Shown: positions 31,511 through 44,916, counted from the stretch's first letter. The stretch: DNA of 64,000 nucleotides from Polytrichum commune (GCA_950295325.1 OX485809.1:26614144-26678143), one strand, 5' to 3'. Translations and numbers: made by a program. The notes: generated from the letters alone by a model not told the origin.

Positions 31511-34193
31511 TGAGCTTACGCAATACTTTGGGTCGGTTTTCAGCTTCACACTCAAATCGTTCATCGAGTGGGACTCGTGCACATGTATTGGCCTCATCGG
31601 TCTCCCCAGAAATCACGCAGATATTCGAGCAAATTGTGAGTTATTATTATAATTCATATCCTCTCATTCAGGATGGCCAAGTCCATTCCACTCTTGAAGT
31701 GGCCCAATGAGATTTGCTACTCAGAAACAATCTGCACACTGATCGATACATTCTCTCACATCATTAAAAATACACTCAATAGAAGAACAAATTAAAGCAT
31801 GCTCTCACGTCATGTTTGTTTGCTGCTGTTGTTGTTCATGAGTGAACTTTGCTTGAATAAGGTTTGGCCTTAACCATGTGTGGGGTTATGTTGGACTTCA
31901 TCTCGTCAAAAAAGATGTTGGAAGGCGTTTTCTATTGATAATGTAAGGTCATGATTTGCTTTGTTGTCAAACCGTAAGTTTCACAAAGAGGTCCAGGCAC
32001 CAACAGACTTTAGTACACTGATTAGGCCATGTTTCATATTTGGAGTTACACAGTGCCGTGACTTTTTAATGAGAATGTCATATTTCACCAAGCAAAGTCA
32101 TTTATGCCATTTATACATTGCAAAAATCAATTAGCCATTCTGCTGGTACAAATAGCAGATTTGAAGGTGACAATGTGAGATGTCACCAGGTGAAATGTGG
32201 GACGAACAGAACATGTCGATGCAGTTGATTTGGTTTTGTGACTTTTGCTGTATATCTAAACCAAGTGTATTTCCAATGTACCCAAACCTTTCGTACTCTC
32301 AAACACCTTTCTTTCCCGAACATCATTTTGGTTGCATTATGACTGACACACATTTGTCAAAGAAAGAGTGACTCAAGATTTGTTTACAGAACACAAACTT
32401 TGTTAATTCAGGTAAATATGTGGAGCAAAGTCAACATTTAGGACCACTCATTTTGAGAGCCTGTGAAAGGAAACGTTATAAAATGTTCACTTTTGTAATT
32501 GCATGAACATTTCAAACGTTGTCTGAAAACTACTACCTCACTTGTGTCGAATTATTTTGAAAATCGCTCCCGCTCAACAAAAGGATGCAAGTGTCGGAGA
32601 TAGGACCCTCCACCTCACAGTACCAACAATGGCTGTGCACTCAACTACATGGCATCTACAATGTTATAGTCCAAGGCTCATGCTAAATCCACAATGGAGC
32701 CTTTGAAAGCAAGTTATCAGTTTTCCTATGCAAGAATCAGCATCTGATATGAAATTCAGTTGCTATCCTGTTGAATTTTGTTGGTTTCAAAATACGCGTT
32801 CCTGAGGTCCCATGTGGAATTCTTCACAAGTCCCCATTGCACACTATTCTAGTGTGGGAATTATTATGTGCCAAGCCAAAGTGCACACGTGGGCTTACTA
32901 GGAGGTACCTTGGGACTTTAAAGTGTTGTGTTGAGATTGCAACATATTTAAATGTTTGCTATAAGTGGAGGAAAACACCACTCTTTTTGGTTGGACACTT
33001 TGCATTCTATCGTGAGTCTAATGATTACGCAGATTTTTGCCCAGGGTGGTAGTTGGCGTGACCACTACGTTTACAATCACTTATAAACGTTATTAGGGTT
33101 TAGTTTTCATGTAGGCCACTCGTCCACCATATTCCAGTGGAATTGTAGGATTTCACCAGGTGAGGTCCAACTACACTTGGATTCCAGATCTTGTCTATAA
33201 TTCTATCCACAATCTCAAAAAAAAATTATTTTTCTAGATGTAATAATTTTTAAATGTACGTTCTATGAAAGCTGAATTCTTGACAAATCTAGAAATATGG
33301 ATTGGATGCCACATAAGACTATATTATCTTAGCCCTCCCCTAGATGTTGCACTATGTCAAGATCTCGATAGTGCCTACATATTTTTAGTCACATTTATTT
33401 AGAATATTGTAGGTTTGATGTCATGTACTTTGTCACCACGCCAACAGAAAACCATTGTTGGCTACCATGTCATCTAAAACCATAAACTTGACATTGCAAT
33501 TGGCCGGTGACCAATTATCTTAATCCCTAGAGATAACATATTGTGTCATTCTTGCTCTTAACACATCGTTGAAAATAAGTCATACAATTACAGTGTTGGA
33601 ATGTCCCCTTTACAACTCCATCAAAGAGAAATTTCAAACATCCTCAATTCCTCATTACTTCAAAATATAGAGCTAGATACTTTCAAGTCTTTCTACCAAC
33701 TTGATTGTCAAGGTTGACATATTAGTCGTTTTCTCACAAATTCACCCAAATGCATTTTGTCGCTCTATTAGCTTTTCATACCCCATCTTGATGTACCTCT
33801 AATGCCATAAGCATTTCGGTTTCTTGAACTTGAAAATCAATTTCATTTCATTTTATCTAACCTCCCAGAAAGGATGTGGATGTGTTATAAAAAAAAATCA
33901 CAATACCAACATATGTCCACTTGTGAGGAGGAATATAGATGGCTTAGCAAGTCTATGCATGCATGGGAGTTGTTGCATATCACATTGTTATATATGAGAG
34001 CCCCAAGGATATTTCAAGTTAAGGTATGGGCATGTATTGTGGGAAGGGCATCTAAGTTGGACACAATCTAGGACTGGTTTTCATTTCACATTTAGAATCT
34101 AGGTGCTTCATAGATTTTGTCCAGATTAGGTACATTGTCAATAATAGGTGCACATACCTCTACTCTTGGAAGTTCCGAAGAGACATCAAACTT
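31511..34193. other. Intergenic, no supported gene
   Basis: The longest ORF (32771-33052) shows no domain features. No terminal repeats were recognised. Confidence 0.4.
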
Positions 34194-34210
34194 GGGGGGG
34201 GGGGGGGGGG
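34194..34210 (+). repeat. 17-G homopolymer
   Basis: An uninterrupted G17 run. Equal or similar tracts occur at 35737-35748 (C12), 47273-47289 (G17) and 61053-61067 (C15). Confidence 0.95.
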
Positions 34211-34424
34211 ACTGTGCTAAACATATAAGACTATACGTGAGTGCATAGAAGGGGTATTAATTTGAACTTTGCCTTACTACATATACATATGCTACACAAA
34301 TTAAAACTCATAGTTATGTACACGTATGGAGGATCTTTACAACATGTACAATTGCACTTGTATGCTAGTATCACTAGACTTTAAAGCATAAGTTACTTTT
34401 AAGGGAACTTCATTGCCAAGGAGG

Positions 34425-35740
34425 TAGATTCCTCATGCCACGTACGAACTAAGGTGAGTGTAAGAAGAGGCGTTATTTGAGGCATCAATGTACATAATAT
34501 ACATAAGGGAGAGGTATTATTTCTTTCTAGTGTGTACATTTAGAATAGCTATTACTTTTTCTTTTTCTTTTGAAGTGAAGATACATGTACAAATTGGGGC
34601 CCTAAGGTTTAGAGAAAAAGTTGATAACACATGTGTTAGTTTCATCCAAATCACATTTTCATCCATTGTTGTCATATGGTCATAGTCCTTAATGACTATC
34701 ATGTATGTTCTTCTTAGGGTTTACATTTGGGTTCTAGGTTTTTTAAGTGTTTACATACTAGAGGCTCTTGGAGCGCTCATGTGCTTCCTTAATTATTTTC
34801 TCTCCAAATTGTGGCTAACTTATTACGCTCATGTCTTTGTTTATTTGATACAATCGTTGAGTTACATGCTACAGATGAATAATGTTCAATGACTTTCTCA
34901 TTGGAAAGTGATTGTGAATTTCATATATATTAAAGGGCACAAGCACGGTCAAGTACATAAACTTCATTACTCTGCATAGGTTTAAGTGAAAGTGATTCAA
35001 AACTATATACTAACTTTGAATTTTGTGAAGCAAAAAATCAGAAACATTTGAAAAACATATTGACCTATAGAGCCAAGCAATTTATGTTGACTAGAAAAAA
35101 ATTTCAAGAAAAGTCTACACATTTTAGACAATGATGCAAGTAGTGTGCAATTAGATATATTGAACACGTAATTGTCTATAATTTGTTTATAACATGATAA
35201 AATTACATAAAATTAATGTTTTTTCTAAGAAATTTTGTAATAGTGCACTCAAGTTTATAATGAATTCAAGGAATATGAAAAAAACATTTAAGGTCATGAA
35301 ATCTACATCCAAAACTATATTTAGCCATTACCTTTTGAGTAATATTTTCAATGATAAATTTTGAAGATCTCATCTTGATATTCTATAATTGATTACCTAA
35401 CAAAAAAACAGAGGGCATCATGAAAAAAAAATCCAATTTAAACAACACTTTGCTACTACTTTTAGGCCTTTGACCAAAAAATAGAAAAATAGAGCTTTTT
35501 TTCTATATACTTGACCATGCTTGCTCCCTAAAGGCTTATTTAATTCATGGTTTATATTTTGTATATGTAGCAGAGACATTTATCACATCGATTGAAAAGC
35601 TTAGTATAAATACATGAGTCCATTTTCTAGCATGTTGTTGATATGTATACATTTGTTTTCTTTATAATCTTCTCATATACAAGGGGTTTAAATTTCATAG
35701 TGACCCATGCACATCATTCATGTTTCCAATGAAGAGCCCC
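34425..35740 (+). repeat. Dispersed repeat X, copy 1 (interrupted by a MITE)
   Basis: Segments 34425-34930 and 35535-35740 align in order with 40025-40690. Shared blocks include CATGCCACGTACGAA, CTCTAGTGTGTACAT-like text, CCTAAGGTTTAGAGAAAAA and ATTTCATAGTGACCCA. The 594 bp between the segments are a separate insertion. X has no recognisable coding content. It may be LTR-retrotransposon debris, but no primer-binding site or protein domain was found. Confidence 0.75.
34935..35528. mobile_element. 594-bp MITE inserted in repeat X
   Basis: TIRs are GGGCACAAGCACGGTCAAGT (34935 on) and its imperfect inverse ending at 35528 (TTGACCATGCTTGCTCCC). It is flanked by TAAA on both sides, the likely target-site duplication. 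The other copy of repeat X lacks these bases and gives a paralogous empty site near 40,490. The element is AT-rich and non-coding. Confidence 0.8.
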
Positions 35741-35749
35741 CCCCCCCCT

Positions 35750-36130
35750 TGATCTTTCTTTGAGAAAGCTTTCTATTTAGAGCTCGTTAGCTAGTCGTGT
35801 ATTGGAACTTATTTTGAAAGTTGGGTGAAACTTTTGGGACCTCGTCTTTCCACCTCTCAAACTTTGAGAGGATTCTAAGATCTAAAATAGGGTATGCACA
35901 TGGGACCTCTTGTTCTAAATCCTTGATCGACTTATGCAAAGCTAGCTTGGCCCACCCGTCCTAGGAGGACAAGCTAGAAGTCGCTTGTTTAATAGCCCAA
36001 CACCACTCTTTGTATAGTATTGTAAGCATTAAGAAAACTTAGGTTACTTTGTGTTAATTCTCATAAACTCAAGGTTTGGGACTAAACCCATGGTTTCATG
36101 TGATGTACTTTACAAATAACTCTATTGTCA
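35750..36130 (-). repeat. Dispersed repeat B, inverted copy
   Basis: The reverse complement matches 38970-39600 and 39760-40015. Shared blocks are ACTTTCAAAATAAG, CTCAAAGTTTGAGAG, GCATAGGTCAAT-like text and AAAGAGTGGTGT. Confidence 0.7.
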
Positions 36131-36504
36131 AAGAAAAAATATTTAAAGTTAGGATCCCTATTTGTAAATCTACCTCCACTTAAATTCTTAGTAGCCATTT
36201 AACTTTTACACACTAAAAAAAATTACCTCTCCCTTATGTATGTTGATGCCCCAAACAACACCCCTTCTTACACTCACATTACTTCATACGTAGTATGAAT
36301 AGTGGAGCCCCATGAGCTTGTCACACTGCCATCAAAAAAGAAACAAGAGGGTTTAGGGTTTGGGGTCAATCATGTTATAGTCCTAGAATCGTCAAGGTTA
36401 TAGCCATCTTTGGGGATACCATCAAGAAGAAGTATGTTAAGTGGAAAGAGATCTAGCACTTTCTTTGTCACGGTATGACCTGATGCTATAGCCAAATCGA
36501 GTGG

Positions 36505-37161
36505 TAAGGTAGATGAAGCTAATGTGGACACCTCTTGCTCGGTGGAATCATCCAACCGATGGATTTGAGCATTAAAAGCTTGAGCATGTTAGCCATTGCG
36601 AATCGGTACCAAAGAATTTGAAATCGAAGATGAGAAAGGTGTTGATCTAGGCTTTGGAATCAAAGATTCTCTACTTCCCAATGTCGTGTTATAGGGGGGA
36701 ACTCTTTTATCGTTCAATGTTGTGTAAGTGACCATTATCATTAGCAGATTCTACCTGGGTCATTTGCCAGTGAAAACCACATTCAAAGCCGATATTGGTT
36801 GTGTCATGTCTCTAAAGGGGTTACATGTAAGATGAAATGTTGCCAAATTGTTTTTTCATTATAGAATATCCACAATACAAGTTGGTGGGCATCTCACAAC
36901 CACATGCCACCTCCTAATTTGCCCACCTTGGGCACGGAAATCAAGTGTGTTCTAGCTCAGTGGATAGCACTCCTCATTGTGGAGGATAATGAGTGTAGTT
37001 TGACTTTTGCAAAGGTGACTAACCCAAATGTCATCAATGTAACAGCTAATTAAATCACCACGTATTACTCACCCACCAAATTAAACGACGGTACCGCCGA
37101 TTAAGAACCAAATTTAGGTATCTGAATATAGAAGCTAACCAAATTAGCCTCATCTACCTTA
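36505..37161 (+). mobile_element. Family A TIR element, copy 2 (657 bp)
   Basis: It starts TAAGGTAGATGAAGCTAATG and ends TTAGCCTCATCTACCTTA. It is collinear with copies 1 and 4. Confidence 0.8.
36948..37010 (+). other. tRNA-like segment inside family A copy 2
   Basis: TCTAGCTCAGTGGATAGCAC resembles a tRNA D-arm/A-box. CTCCTCATTGTGGAGG resembles an anticodon arm with a 7-nt loop. GTAGTTTGACTTT weakly resembles a B-box. All family A copies retain the D-arm-like part. It is not a functional tRNA, because there is no acceptor stem. A captured tRNA or SINE fragment is the likely explanation. Confidence 0.4.
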
Positions 37162-37299
37162 AGCAGGCTGCCAAAACATCACATGATGCAGCCGAGACGT
37201 TATGTGATTCGTTGAAGATCTTTCACTTAGATGCTTGCTTGCAGAACCAACAATCAACTTGGTGATCGAGAAGCCCGAGAAAACCAAAAACTCTTGGAC

Positions 37300-38470
37300 T
37301 TGTGTATATAATATGCCAAAGCTTGAGATCCCATTGTGGTGGTATCACCACCTGACTGGCTGGCTCCAGGCGCCCTGGGTGGCAGAAAGTTCTCTCTTGA
37401 ACATGGAGTTAACTTGTGTTAGAGACAAAGACCTTTGGTGGTGGACTTCACGATTGGCAGTGTCCAAGTAGGGTTTTGGCCAATGGATGAACATGTCCAT
37501 CATCCATGAGAGTATTTGTAAACTTATTCATAACAAAGTGTCATCCGAAAGGTTACCACAGTGACATAAAATTGGGAGGTATTTATAGGTGTTAGTTTTA
37601 GCACCCTCTACATTATATGCCAGAGCTTGAGATCCCATTCATTGTGATATGACCACCTGACATGTTGGCTCCAAGCATCGTGGGTGGCAGAAAGTTCTCT
37701 CATGAACATGGAGTTAACTTGTGTTAGAGACGAAGACCTTTGGTGGTGGACTTCACGATTGTCAGTGTCCAAGTAGGGTTTTGGCCAATGGATGAACATG
37801 TCCATCATCCATGATAGTATTCGTAAACTTATTCATAACAAAGTGTCATCCGAAAGGTTACCATAGTGACATAAAATTGGGAGGCATTCATAGGTGTTGG
37901 TTTTAGCACCCTCTACCTTATATGTCAGAGCTTGAGATCCCATTCATTATGATATGACCACCTGACCGTCTGGCTCCAGGCGCCCTAGGTGGCAGAAAGT
38001 TTTATCCTAAACATGGAGTTAACTTGTGTTAGAGACGAAGACCTTTGGTGGTGGACTTCATGATTGTCAGTGTCCAAGTAGGGTTTTGGCCAATGGATGA
38101 ACATGTCCATCATCCATGACAATATTTGTAAACTTATTCATAACAAAGTGTCATATGAAAGGTTACCACATTGACATACAATACCATATTTAGTGTTAGT
38201 GATCGGGAGGCGTTTATAGGTGTTGGTTTTAGCACCCTCTACCTTATATGCCAAAGCTTGAGATCCCATCCATTATGGTATGATCACCTGAATGGCCGGC
38301 TCCAGGCGCCCTGGGTGGCAGAAAGTTCTCTCCTGAACATGGAGTTAACTTGTGTTAGAGACAAAGACCTTCAAATGGATGAACCTGTATTTGTAAACTT
38401 ATTCATAACAAAGTGTCATCTGAAAGGTTACCACAATCACATAAAATACTACCATATTTTGTGTAGCAAA
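37300..38470. repeat. 305-bp tandem array, four units
   Basis: Units share GCTTGAGATCCCAT at 37321, 37625, 37930 and 38256 (periods 304, 305, 326). Each carries GGCTCCAGGCGCCCTGGGTG-like and AACATGGAGTTAACTTGTGT text in the same order. The third unit has a ~22-bp insertion containing CATATTTAGTGTTAGTGATC, and the fourth has lost a ~60-bp block. No conserved reading frame spans the units. Confidence 0.9.
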
Positions 38471-38969
38471 TCCACATTGTGCCCATAACCATTTGTCTCG
38501 TGATTTTTGGGAGCTTGTATAAAAATCTTATTCATTATCAAAGTGAAGATTCTCCTGCTCATTAAGTGGGCAAGGCATATAGGTACCCCCAAACATATTG
38601 AACCTAGAATAGATTAGCATATTTTGTGCACGTAGTCCAATCTATTTTGAACACACATCTTAGATCCACGCCTAACCACATATAACTTATACCACACCAC
38701 TCAAATATAGGTTCGATTTAGGTGTGTCTATGTTAGGTGCCTAGTAATGGGACGGCGGCGAAGGTGTAGCATGTTGGCTGATATTTTGCGTCCACATTTA
38801 ATTGAATCCGTGCCATTGGATCGTGGTACACGGCTCTTTCAAGGGGCGGGGAATAACTCCCCTCGTAATGAGACTCACTTCTTCTAGAGACCATAAGCTT
38901 ACTGGGTGCAAGTTCCCAACATCAAAAGCTAGCTTGTCGGTTGATAGAGTTATATGTAAAAGTAAAGCA

Positions 38970-39600
38970 GTTGCAACTGTGGGTTAGTCCCAAACCCCGA
39001 GTTTATGAGAATTAACATAACGTCATACAAGTTTTCTTATCTTAATATTACGATACATAAAGAGTGGTGTCACATTATTAAAACCCATTTTTCTAGCTTG
39101 TCCTACTAGGATGGGTGTGCCAAGCTACATTTTTCTTTTCTTTTAATTCGTGCAGGTTATTATCATGCTTACGTGTTGCTATGACATTTTACCGACATTA
39201 TCATTTTTTTATCAACTAAGCTATATCATATTCTTTGGTGTGCGCACTTATTATATATGTAATTTGGATTAAAAAAAGGATACTCTCAGTAAAATGTTAT
39301 AGCAACACGTAACTCCATATGTTTACCCATACTGATTAGACAAAACAATGTAGCTCTTGCATAGGTCAATGTGGGATTCAAGACAGCAAGTCCCGTGAGC
39401 ATACCTTATCTTACATCCAAAATTCTTTCAAATTTTGATAGGTGGAAAGAGGAGGTCCCAAAAGTTTCACACGACTTTCAAAATAAGCTCCAATACAAGA
39501 CAAGCTAACAAACTCTTGATATAATGTTTTCTCAAAGACCGATCAAACCCAAGGTTTTTGTCCCCCTTTAAGGGATATTATAGATAACTCCAATACCAAG
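38970..39600 (+). repeat. Dispersed repeat B, copy 2
   Basis: Same content as the inverted copy at 35750-36130, with an AT-rich insertion around 39,130-39,340. Confidence 0.65.
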
Positions 39601-39759
39601 CCAAACTTCCGTTCCTAATCAATATGCTTTGCAAAATAAAAATAAATAAAGAAGAAGAAGAAGCTCTAGCATCCATCTTTTAGAACCGCATGGGGGAGGA
39701 CCATTGCATGGATGTACACACGGTAGACCTAATAGAGCTATTTGTAAAGCAAAGGAGAT

Positions 39760-40015
39760 GAAACCATGGGTTTAGCCCCAAACCTTGAATTTATGAGAAT
39801 TAACGCAAGGTCACCCAAGTATTCTTAATGCTTAAATTATCATACACAAAGAGTGGTGTCAGGCGGTTAGAAACCGGCTTTCTAGGTTGTCCTACTAGGA
39901 TGGGTGGGCCACGCTAGCCTTGCATAGGTCAATCCGAGATTTAGGATGACGGGTCCCATGCGCACACCCTATTTTAGATCCCAAAATTCTCTCAAAGTTT
40001 GAGAGTTGGGAACCT
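39760..40015 (+). repeat. Dispersed repeat B, copy 3
   Basis: Direct copy of the first half of the unit at 38970. It shares TTTATGAGAATTAAC, AAAGAGTGGTGTCA and TGTCCTACTAGGATGGGTG. It abuts repeat X copy 2. Confidence 0.7.
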
Positions 40016-40024
40016 GGGGGTTGG

Positions 40025-40690
40025 ACTCTTCATGCCACGTACGAATGAATGTGACTATAAGAGGGGGTGTTATTTGCGGCAATAGCATGCATAGTTTACA
40101 TAAAAGGGAGGTATTGTTTTTCTCTAGTGTGTACATCTAGAGAGGCTATTTAATTTTATGAAGCAAAGGTAGATGTACGCAAGGGGCCCCTAAGGTTTAG
40201 AGAAAAAATTGACAATAGATGTGTTGGTTTCATCCATTGTTTTCATGTGGTCATAGTCCTTAATGATTACCATGTGTGTTCTTGTTGGGGTTTGCATTTG
40301 AGTTCTAGATTCTTACAAACTAGAGGCTTTTGGAGCTCTCATGGGCTTCCTTTACTTTTCCTCCCTACTAGATTATGGCTAAGTTATTGTGCTCTTGTCT
40401 TTTGTTTGTTTGATATAATCGTTGACTCACATGCTATGGATGAAAAATATTCATTGACTTTCTCTTTGGAAAGTGAAATTGGATTTCTTTTGTGATTAGG
40501 GATTATTTTATTCACGACATATATAGTTTGTATATATAGTGTAGGCATTAGCACATTAAATTTAGTATAAATACATGAGCCCGTTATTTGGCATGCCATT
40601 AGTACATATACATTTTTTTTCTTTATAAACTTCTTATATATAGGGGGTTTAATTTCATAGTGACCCACGCACGTCATTTAGGTTCCAATA
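40025..40690 (+). repeat. Dispersed repeat X, copy 2 (empty site)
   Basis: Uninterrupted counterpart of 34425-35740. The MITE is absent between TTTCTTTTGTGAT and GGGATTATTTT. A further fragment of repeat B follows at about 40,715-40,860. Confidence 0.75.
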
Positions 40691-40860
40691 AAATGTCCAA
40701 CCCCGGGGGTGAGAAGAGGAGGTCCCAAAATTTGGACCCAACTTTCAAAATATGCTCCAATGTACGACTAGCTAAGAAGTTCTTAATAAAAAGTTTTCTC
40801 AAAGAAGGATCAAACCCACAAGTTGATCCCTCTTTGTGGGACTTAACATATAGCTCTAAT

Positions 40861-41383
40861 GTGCAATAGATTTAGGGTAAAAGATCTAGTTGATTAGCAA
40901 ATCTTTTATAAATTCAATGTCATAAGAATGTGACTAGAGTGACTAAACCTCAATTTATGACGCATTTTCAAAGTGCAAATATGAGATCTTCTTAAGTGGT
41001 TGGTGTTGAACATGTATTGAACATTGATTTTCAAGTGTCCCGACAAATGCTCGATCGCATTGAACCTTAGAAAAATACTACTACTGCTCAATTTTAGGAG
41101 AATATTGAACCATTTTATACCCAAAAGTGAGTGCTTGATTAAGTCATTACAACTTTTATTCATTAAGTCGAGCATGCCTTTGTTTTGGGGGACTAGGAAT
41201 GAAAGGCCCTTTGTTTCATCCATTAAAGTTCATGTCAAAGAACATTGGCCAATTCTCACCTTGAATTTAGAATTGCAGTAAGGTTGGGTGGGTTATGGGT
41301 GAGCAAAAACAAGAGTAGCTTTACATCCGATTTTGGAGTGAGAACACCCTCTCGCCGCTTAGTAATTTTTGTGATCTTATTGT
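40861..41383. other. Intergenic, no gene
   Basis: Short overlapping ORFs only. Confidence 0.4.
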
Positions 41384-41750
41384 GGACACTCTCAACTTTG
41401 AGCACGTTAGTAATTGCGAATCAGGACCAAAGAATTTGAAATCAGTGAAATCGGAGTTGAGAAAGGTGTTGATCTAAGCTCCAACCTTCCCAATGTGGTG
41501 TTATAGGGGGAGAATTTTTTTTATTGTTCAATGTTGTGTAAGTGGACATCATCATTAGCGGATTCTACATGGGTCATTTGCCAACGAAAACTAAGTTTAA
41601 TGCAAATATGGGTTGTGTCATGTCTCTAAAGTGGTTACATGTAAGATACAATGTTGTTGAATTGTTTTTTCATTATAAAAAGCCCACATTATAAGTTGAT
41701 TAGCATCTCATAGCCGCATGATGCCTCCTAATTTGCCCACCTCAAGCACA
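41384..41750 (+). mobile_element. Family A element, partial copy 3
   Basis: Internal part of family A (GCGGATTCTACATGGGTCAT and neighbours). Both TIRs and the tRNA-like segment are missing. Confidence 0.7.
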
Positions 41751-43699
41751 TGTGTGACGGACACTGACATGAAACCCTTGAACATGCGGTTGTCTTCCCA
41801 AGTCAGTTGCTCATGAGTAATTGCTATGCCGACTGCATGGACCCATGAACATGTGCAACGGACGTTGACATGAAACCCTTGCTATTAAACCTAGAATGGT
41901 GACCCTTCTTACCAACAAGCCTTGCAATATACCACTCACATATAGGTGTCCAATTAGGAAGAGTGACCACATAAGGTCCACATACCTACATGGTTTGTGA
42001 ATCATGCCTCGATGTCAACAAGTTCGAAAAATCGATTCACGAATGTTATATTTTGAAGCATTGCAACCTCCGATCTTGATTTGCTAATCTTCAAATTGCA
42101 AAAACAAATCTTGGGAGGAGAATCCCTTCCATACTTGGCAAAATATATAATTTAGTTGCTCCCTCGAGGCTTTGTGCTTTGGACTTAGTTGGACTGAAGG
42201 AAAAGATCTTACCTCCAATATTGTTAGGTGGGATGAGAGCAAGGTGTATCAAACAAATTGACAAGGTCTATTGGCTATACTAAAATAACTTGGGAGAAAG
42301 CCTTACGGAATGCACAATAGACATACATCTACGACAAACTTCTTGACAACTTTGACATGCTTTTGGGGACCAACAACCTCATGGCAATTCACGTGGGTAC
42401 CTGCAGTTTCCTGGAATCTCAAGACACATTATTTGGGTTCAATTGATCATGCTTAGGTGTCTTATCTTCTTGAGGTCGTTTAGTTCCATTGCATACACCC
42501 TAGATAGTGCAGAGTCAACTCGTTCTCTATTTTATGTTCTCACAACCTTGTAAATTTTCTAATAATAGAATTAATTGTTACAAAATTTTCAAACAACAAT
42601 AATCAACTAAAAAACTACAAAATTATGTAAAAAAAAACTTAGGTGTGTCCACCACCAAATCATTTTTTTTTCTTTGACGTAATTTGCCATATATTAAACC
42701 AATGTCAGTCTAGTGTTATCTTTTTAATGCCACTTGAGTATTTATAACGAGGATTTAATTTTTTCTAATACCACTAGGGTATGGATGTTTGGCAATACTT
42801 TCTCTTAAATATTATTAGGGACTATATAGCATTCAAGAACCTTCATACCTAAGCAAATTATGCTATAGTATTAGTATTAGTTTATATTGATACTAACCCA
42901 AACAAGGGTATACAAAAATTCTCTTGCCTCAACATACCCACCAAATACCAATACATGGCTAACATTATTGCAATTTTGATATCCACAAGTAGGATTTATT
43001 TATTTATTTCTTTAATACCATTCTTGATACCACGCATCCGCATGTATACATGGGCCAAACCAACATTGGTATGAACATGCAATTAAGCAAGATCCGGGGA
43101 GTGTTTTTAGGCATAATCGATCAAGATTCTAGTGTTCCCAAGAGCGACTGGTTACATGTTGACATCTTTCCATTTTTCTTTACAAAAACGAGGAATGTTC
43201 CACAAATTCCTGTAAATGGATCAGTGATTTTCCTGAGGCCTTGAATGTGAACCGGTTGTTTCTCAAACTCCACCGGTTCATGTGTTTGTAACTAGCAGTT
43301 GGTTCATTGCAATTAGGCACTGTCTGTAGTCTTCGACTGTTCAGGTGTACAGAAGGAGAAAGGTCAAGGTTGCGGCTATGATGACTTGTTTGGTTTTGCT
43401 TGCTTGCTTGCTCACTCACTCTTGTCCAAGTCTGTGGTGGAGCTTCTCAGTGTTCATAGGGCCATACGGATAAAGTGGTCTCCAAAATTGCCAAAGATTC
43501 CTCAGAAAGACACCGTACCCTACAAGACGCCAAGCGAAAGGTAAAAATAATAAGTCCGGCTTTCCTTTCAAAGGTTGTTCCTGACATGTCGACCTACCAC
43601 ATGGCTCATGTGCCATGTGATCACTATTGGTATGTTCACATAGGTTTGGAGCCTCAAAGCCAAAGCTCAGCCTCCATTTGGGGCATCGTTTGAGGGCTG
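41751..43699. other. Intergenic, no supported gene
   Basis: A short direct repeat (CATGAAACCCTTG at about 41,769 and 41,869) but no coding evidence. Confidence 0.4.
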
Positions 43700-43884
43700 G
43701 GGCGAAACAACCCGTACACTGGTTTCTTGGAGGCAAGGGTTTAGGGATGTGGGCGAACCAACCCAGACACTCGTTCCTTGGAGGCAAGGGTTTAGGGATT
43801 TGGGCGAACCAACCCAGACACTCGTTCCTTGTTGGATGCCTAAACCTTTGCCTCCAAGGAACCAATGTACGGGTTGTTTCGCCC
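43700..43884. mobile_element. Foldback element with internal 50-bp tandem repeat
   Basis: Arms 43700-43743 and 43841-43884 are inverted repeats matching at 41 of 44 positions, beginning GGGCGAAACAACCCGTACA. Between them lie two more copies of the arm in direct order (GGGCGAACCAACCCAGACAC at 43752 and 43802). The arm therefore exists as a 3-unit tandem array plus one inverted unit. Confidence 0.8.
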
Positions 43885-44916
43885 AAATCTCATTTGAGGG
43901 ACCACTAGTTTCGGACGTACTGGTTGAGTTTAAGAAATAAATGGTTGAATGTTCAAGACTTCAAGAACATTGTCGACCATTCTAAGAGGAATATATGGAA
44001 TATACCCCCCACATTGATAAAGAATAACCGAAATATCACAACATGTAACTGGTTGGATTTGGTAACACTAGGATCTTGATCGATTATGTCTAAACAATCT
44101 CCCCATACACTATGAAGGGGAGGCTACACAAGTTCAAAGATGCCGGTTTTGAAATGGAGTTTGGTAAGTTGAGGTAAAAGAGTTCAACCTTGACATGTGT
44201 CTAACTTCAAGGAGTTGGTTGGTTCCGAGGTTGGTCCCTCCTTTTATGGTTTGAATTGTCCGTTTCCAATTATGATATTAAAATAAATAAATAAAGGTTT
44301 TTACAAAACCGTCATCTTGAATCGGAGTTGAAAACATGCATTTAGAGTAGGGTGCCCATAACCGATCACTTACAATATTTTGTGCCAAATATGGAAAGTA
44401 TAGGGTGGTGCAATTATATCCCGGCTAGGAAGATAGAAATCAAGAGGATTGCAAAAAAATTGGTAGTTTTATTCCTTAAATTGCAAATGTTGTGAATTTT
44501 TAAAACCCAAAAGTTGGCCCGAACATATTACCAATGTCTAGAGTCTTCCATAACCGCTTGTTCCTCCTCACTTTAGCATCAAAAGTAGGGACATGTGTCA
44601 TGGCACTATTGGTTCTAACCTAATTGACATTCAATACTAGCCTTATTGGAAACATGACACCTTGTAGGTTCTCGATGGGGTCCTAAAACCAAACTCCTCA
44701 AAATTAAGCACATGTCAAGGCCAAAACTCTTTTACATTGGCTTACAAAACTCCGTTTCAAAACATGGTGTATTCGAATGTGTGTGGCCTTCACATGAGGG
44801 ACAATTGCTGCACTGTAGGGTTGAAACAATTACAGCCAAAAAAATTGCTCGAATTAAACAAGTGAATTATAACATAGTAATACACATACGTGTATTAGCG
44901 TACAACCCACCCACAC
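43885..44916. other. Intergenic, no gene
   Basis: No coding sequence or defined repeat seen. Confidence 0.4.

Noticed and set aside
34425-40690. Intact LTR retrotransposon bounded by the two X repeats
   Set aside because: The X repeats are diverged, and the interior holds other repeats and no gag or pol domains. No primer-binding site or polypurine tract was found.
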